NCBI GenBank assembly: GCA_934432595.1
Contig: CAKRYR010000011.1
Location: 21,146 to 85,145, forward strand
Direction of reading: 5' to 3'
DNA: 64,000 nt
Source: an uncultured Lachnospiraceae bacterium
Lineage (GTDB): Bacteria; Bacillota; Clostridia; Lachnospirales; Lachnospiraceae
The notes under the pieces are model-generated. The model did not search any database. It worked only from the letters and a program-made list of their open reading frames with translations, and was not told where the DNA came from. Of the stretch, positions 62,373 to 64,000 are shown piece after piece. The first letter of the stretch is position 1. Every line of letters starts with the position of its first letter. Position numbers and translations under genes: made by a program.

Positions 62373-62394
62373 AACACGCCTCCAGTAATTACAC

Positions 62395-62434
62395 AAAAAA
62401 GTAGAAGTAATCTCCCTTAAAGTTTTACTTCTAC
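62395..62434 (-). terminator. Attenuator-like hairpin before the histidine kinase gene
   Basis: GTAGAAGTAA and TTACTTCTAC pair perfectly over 10 bp with a 14-nt loop; the minus strand then has T6. The T-run ends 22 nt before the kinase ATG, so no promoter fits between and the kinase transcript must pass it. Confidence 0.75.
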
Positions 62435-62699
62435 CTTATATTCATCTACATACAAACTCTTAATTATAGAATAAATCATATATCATTCAGCCATTTGATG
62501 AATAATTACTCTATTATTAATCTAATTATACCATTTTTTTCCATTTTTCTCAATAAAATCGTTTAAATTCATACTAGTTCTCTCCCTCTCAAATGATTCA
62601 AATATTTTCTGTAAATACCCATGCACCTTATTTGTATTTTCCACCTTAGCCTCTTTCAGTCTCTTTTTTCAATTCATCATCTACAATCATTTTTTCCTA

Positions 62700-63566
62700 T
62701 TAAGCGCCAATAATCCCAGTGAATCCACATATAAGCACTATTATACCAAGTATAATTCTATACCATCCGAATACTTTAAAGTCGTGTTTCTTGATATATC
62801 CCATAAGAAACTTTATAACTACTAAAGATACAACAAATGCTACTAGCATACCAACAAGAAGAATTACACCTTCCATAGATGTCATAGAGTTATGTAAAAG
62901 GAACTTCGCACCTTTAAGAAGACTAGCACCAAACATAACAGGAACAGCAAGGAAGAAAGTATATTCAGCAGCTGCTGTTCTTGAAACACCAAGTATAAGT
63001 GCACCAACTATAGTTGCACCTGAACGAGAAGTACCAGGGAATATAGCAGCTATAAGCTGAAAAAGTCCGATATAAAAAGCAAGCTTATACGTGATACCGG
63101 CAAGCTGGCTAACCTTAGGCTCCTTTCCATGATGCATAGTTTCAATAATAATAAATGCAATACCAAAGATTATAAGCATAACAGCAACCGTTGTATAATT
63201 GTAGAACCAAGCTTCAAACTGTTCATCAAAAAGTATACCAATTATAGCGGCAGGTACACATGATACAAAAATGTGAAACCATAACTTGAAGATATCCCAC
63301 TTCACATAAGCACCGACACCACTCTGTGCAAGTGGTTCTTTGTTATTCTTCTTTCCAAATGGCCACAACTGGCTCCAAAAAAGAAGAACAACTGCAAGTA
63401 TAGCACCAAGTTGTATCACTACTTGAAACATACTGTAAAATTCATCAGATACCTTAAGTGGCATTATTTCATTAAGAAGAATCATATGTCCTGTACTACT
63501 TATAGGAAGCCACTCGGTAATACCCTCTACAATACCAAAAATTATTGATTTTAAAATTTCCAACAT
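62700..63566 (-). CDS. uppP: Undecaprenyl-diphosphatase
   Basis: A 288-residue membrane phosphatase with about eight TM helices. The two signature motifs are EGITEWLPISSTGH (about 15-28) and PGTSRSGATI (about 179-188), which hold the catalytic Glu, Ser and Arg. It recycles undecaprenyl diphosphate to the monophosphate for peptidoglycan synthesis and confers bacitracin tolerance. A GGAGGA site precedes the ATG. It seems monocistronic; about 270 nt without a gene follow before the kinase leader hairpin. Confidence 0.95.
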   Translation of the reverse strand: MLEILKSIIFGIVEGITEWLPISSTGHMILLNEIMPLKVSDEFYSMFQVVIQLGAILAVVLLFWSQLWPFGKKNNKEPLAQSGVGAYVKWDIFKLWFHIFVSCVPAAIIGILFDEQFEAWFYNYTTVAVMLIIFGIAFIIIETMHHGKEPKVSQLAGITYKLAFYIGLFQLIAAIFPGTSRSGATIVGALILGVSRTAAAEYTFFLAVPVMFGASLLKGAKFLLHNSMTSMEGVILLVGMLVAFVVSLVVIKFLMGYIKKHDFKVFGWYRIILGIIVLICGFTGIIGA

Positions 63567-64000
63567 TATTCCTCCAATCAGATACTGATTATTCTAGTCT
63601 TTTATATATTTTGTCATAATTACATTTTATTGCAAAAATAGTAAAATATTGTATTTTATGTGACTATATATTATATTCGCATTAAATTTTCTTCATGTCA
63701 ACTATATGATGGAAAATATTCTTCTTATATTGAGAAATAAGCTGTCAGTATTCAATATCGGTAATCTTCCTGCACGAATCTCATTCTTAGCCGCTATAGG
63801 AAGTATGGAATTTATCTTAGGTGGCTGATTTGACGCTTACGATAATCCACTTGCTTTAAAATCTTCAATTAATTTTAGTTTTTCTTCTTTACTTCTTGAT
63901 TTTTTCATTAAAGGCTCTGTCACACGCTAGGGTAAAATTTTTGTAGGAAAATTAAATAGAAAAATAAAGAAGAAAGCACCGATTTGTGTTATTATTATAT
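63567..64000. other. Window end with insertion-sequence debris
   Basis: No intact gene. It holds a transposase fragment (63837-63908) and, at about 63912, GGCTCTGTCACACGCTAGGG, which looks like the terminal inverted repeat of an insertion sequence continuing past the window. The stretch 63700-63835 can be read as short protein-like pieces on either strand, but none is convincing. Confidence 0.35.
63837..63908 (-). pseudogene. Transposase OrfA N-terminal fragment
   Basis: Minus strand from the ATG at 63908: MKKSRSKEEKLKLIEDFKAS, then GLS and a TAA after 23 codons. This is the usual start of helix-turn-helix OrfA proteins of IS66/IS3-like elements. The rest is missing. Confidence 0.5.

Overview
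The window (64 kb, about 30% G+C by eye, tightly packed genes with strong AGGAGG-type ribosome binding sites) looks like the chromosome of an anaerobic gut-type clostridium, most probably of the Lachnospiraceae. Supporting signs are an oxygen-independent class III ribonucleotide reductase, pyruvate phosphate dikinase, type III glutamine synthetase, a fused AmtB-PII protein, a Trp T-box, a c-di-GMP-I riboswitch and a sortase with an LPKTG substrate. Nearly all genes after 6 kb lie on the minus strand. No rRNA, tRNA, prophage or intact insertion sequence was seen.

Layout. 0-6 kb: end of nrdD, a convergent lipoprotein gene, nrdG, dut, an M16 peptidase and an Asn/Met-rich protein that joins a Dabb domain to three RanBP2-like zinc fingers. 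6-15 kb: a four-TM coiled-coil protein, a transglutaminase-like/acyltransferase gene pair, an isolated pilT, a cation:proton antiporter and an M18 aminopeptidase. 15-21.7 kb: an accessory locus of secreted proteins. Five of them share a V[DE]x[ST]WGx[ML]xFxY domain, one membrane-anchored protein accompanies them, and a decayed carbohydrate-binding paralog lies upstream. Two transcription units there have duplicated promoters with terminators directly at the predicted transcript start. 21.7-25.7 kb: a DUF1275 protein, a secreted protein, a predicted PD-(D/E)XK protein and two tandem-repeat arrays. 25.7-34.3 kb: ppdK, an NPCBM-like membrane protein, an aminotransferase and nadE. 34.5-41.5 kb: an LPKTG fibro-slime adhesin with a long leader that starts with a c-di-GMP riboswitch, then sortase, an SGNH-like protein and a GH13 enzyme. 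42-48 kb: a nitrogen-assimilation block (asnB, amtB-glnK fusion, glnN). 49.5-54.5 kb: trpDCFBA under a tryptophan T-box, without trpE or trpG. 54.5-64 kb: DUF218 protein, tcdA, a HepT/MntA toxin-antitoxin pair, an AAA/DUF4143 ATPase, a hybrid histidine kinase and uppP.

The most unusual signals are regulatory. They are the duplicated promoter-terminator leaders of the WG-domain locus, terminator hairpins inside the leaders of glnN and the histidine kinase gene, four 13-bp iterons spaced exactly 32 bp apart before the AAA ATPase gene, three 36-nt repeats in the adhesin leader, and a 129-bp structured element present twice. All functions are read from sequence motifs and remembered family knowledge; no database search was possible.
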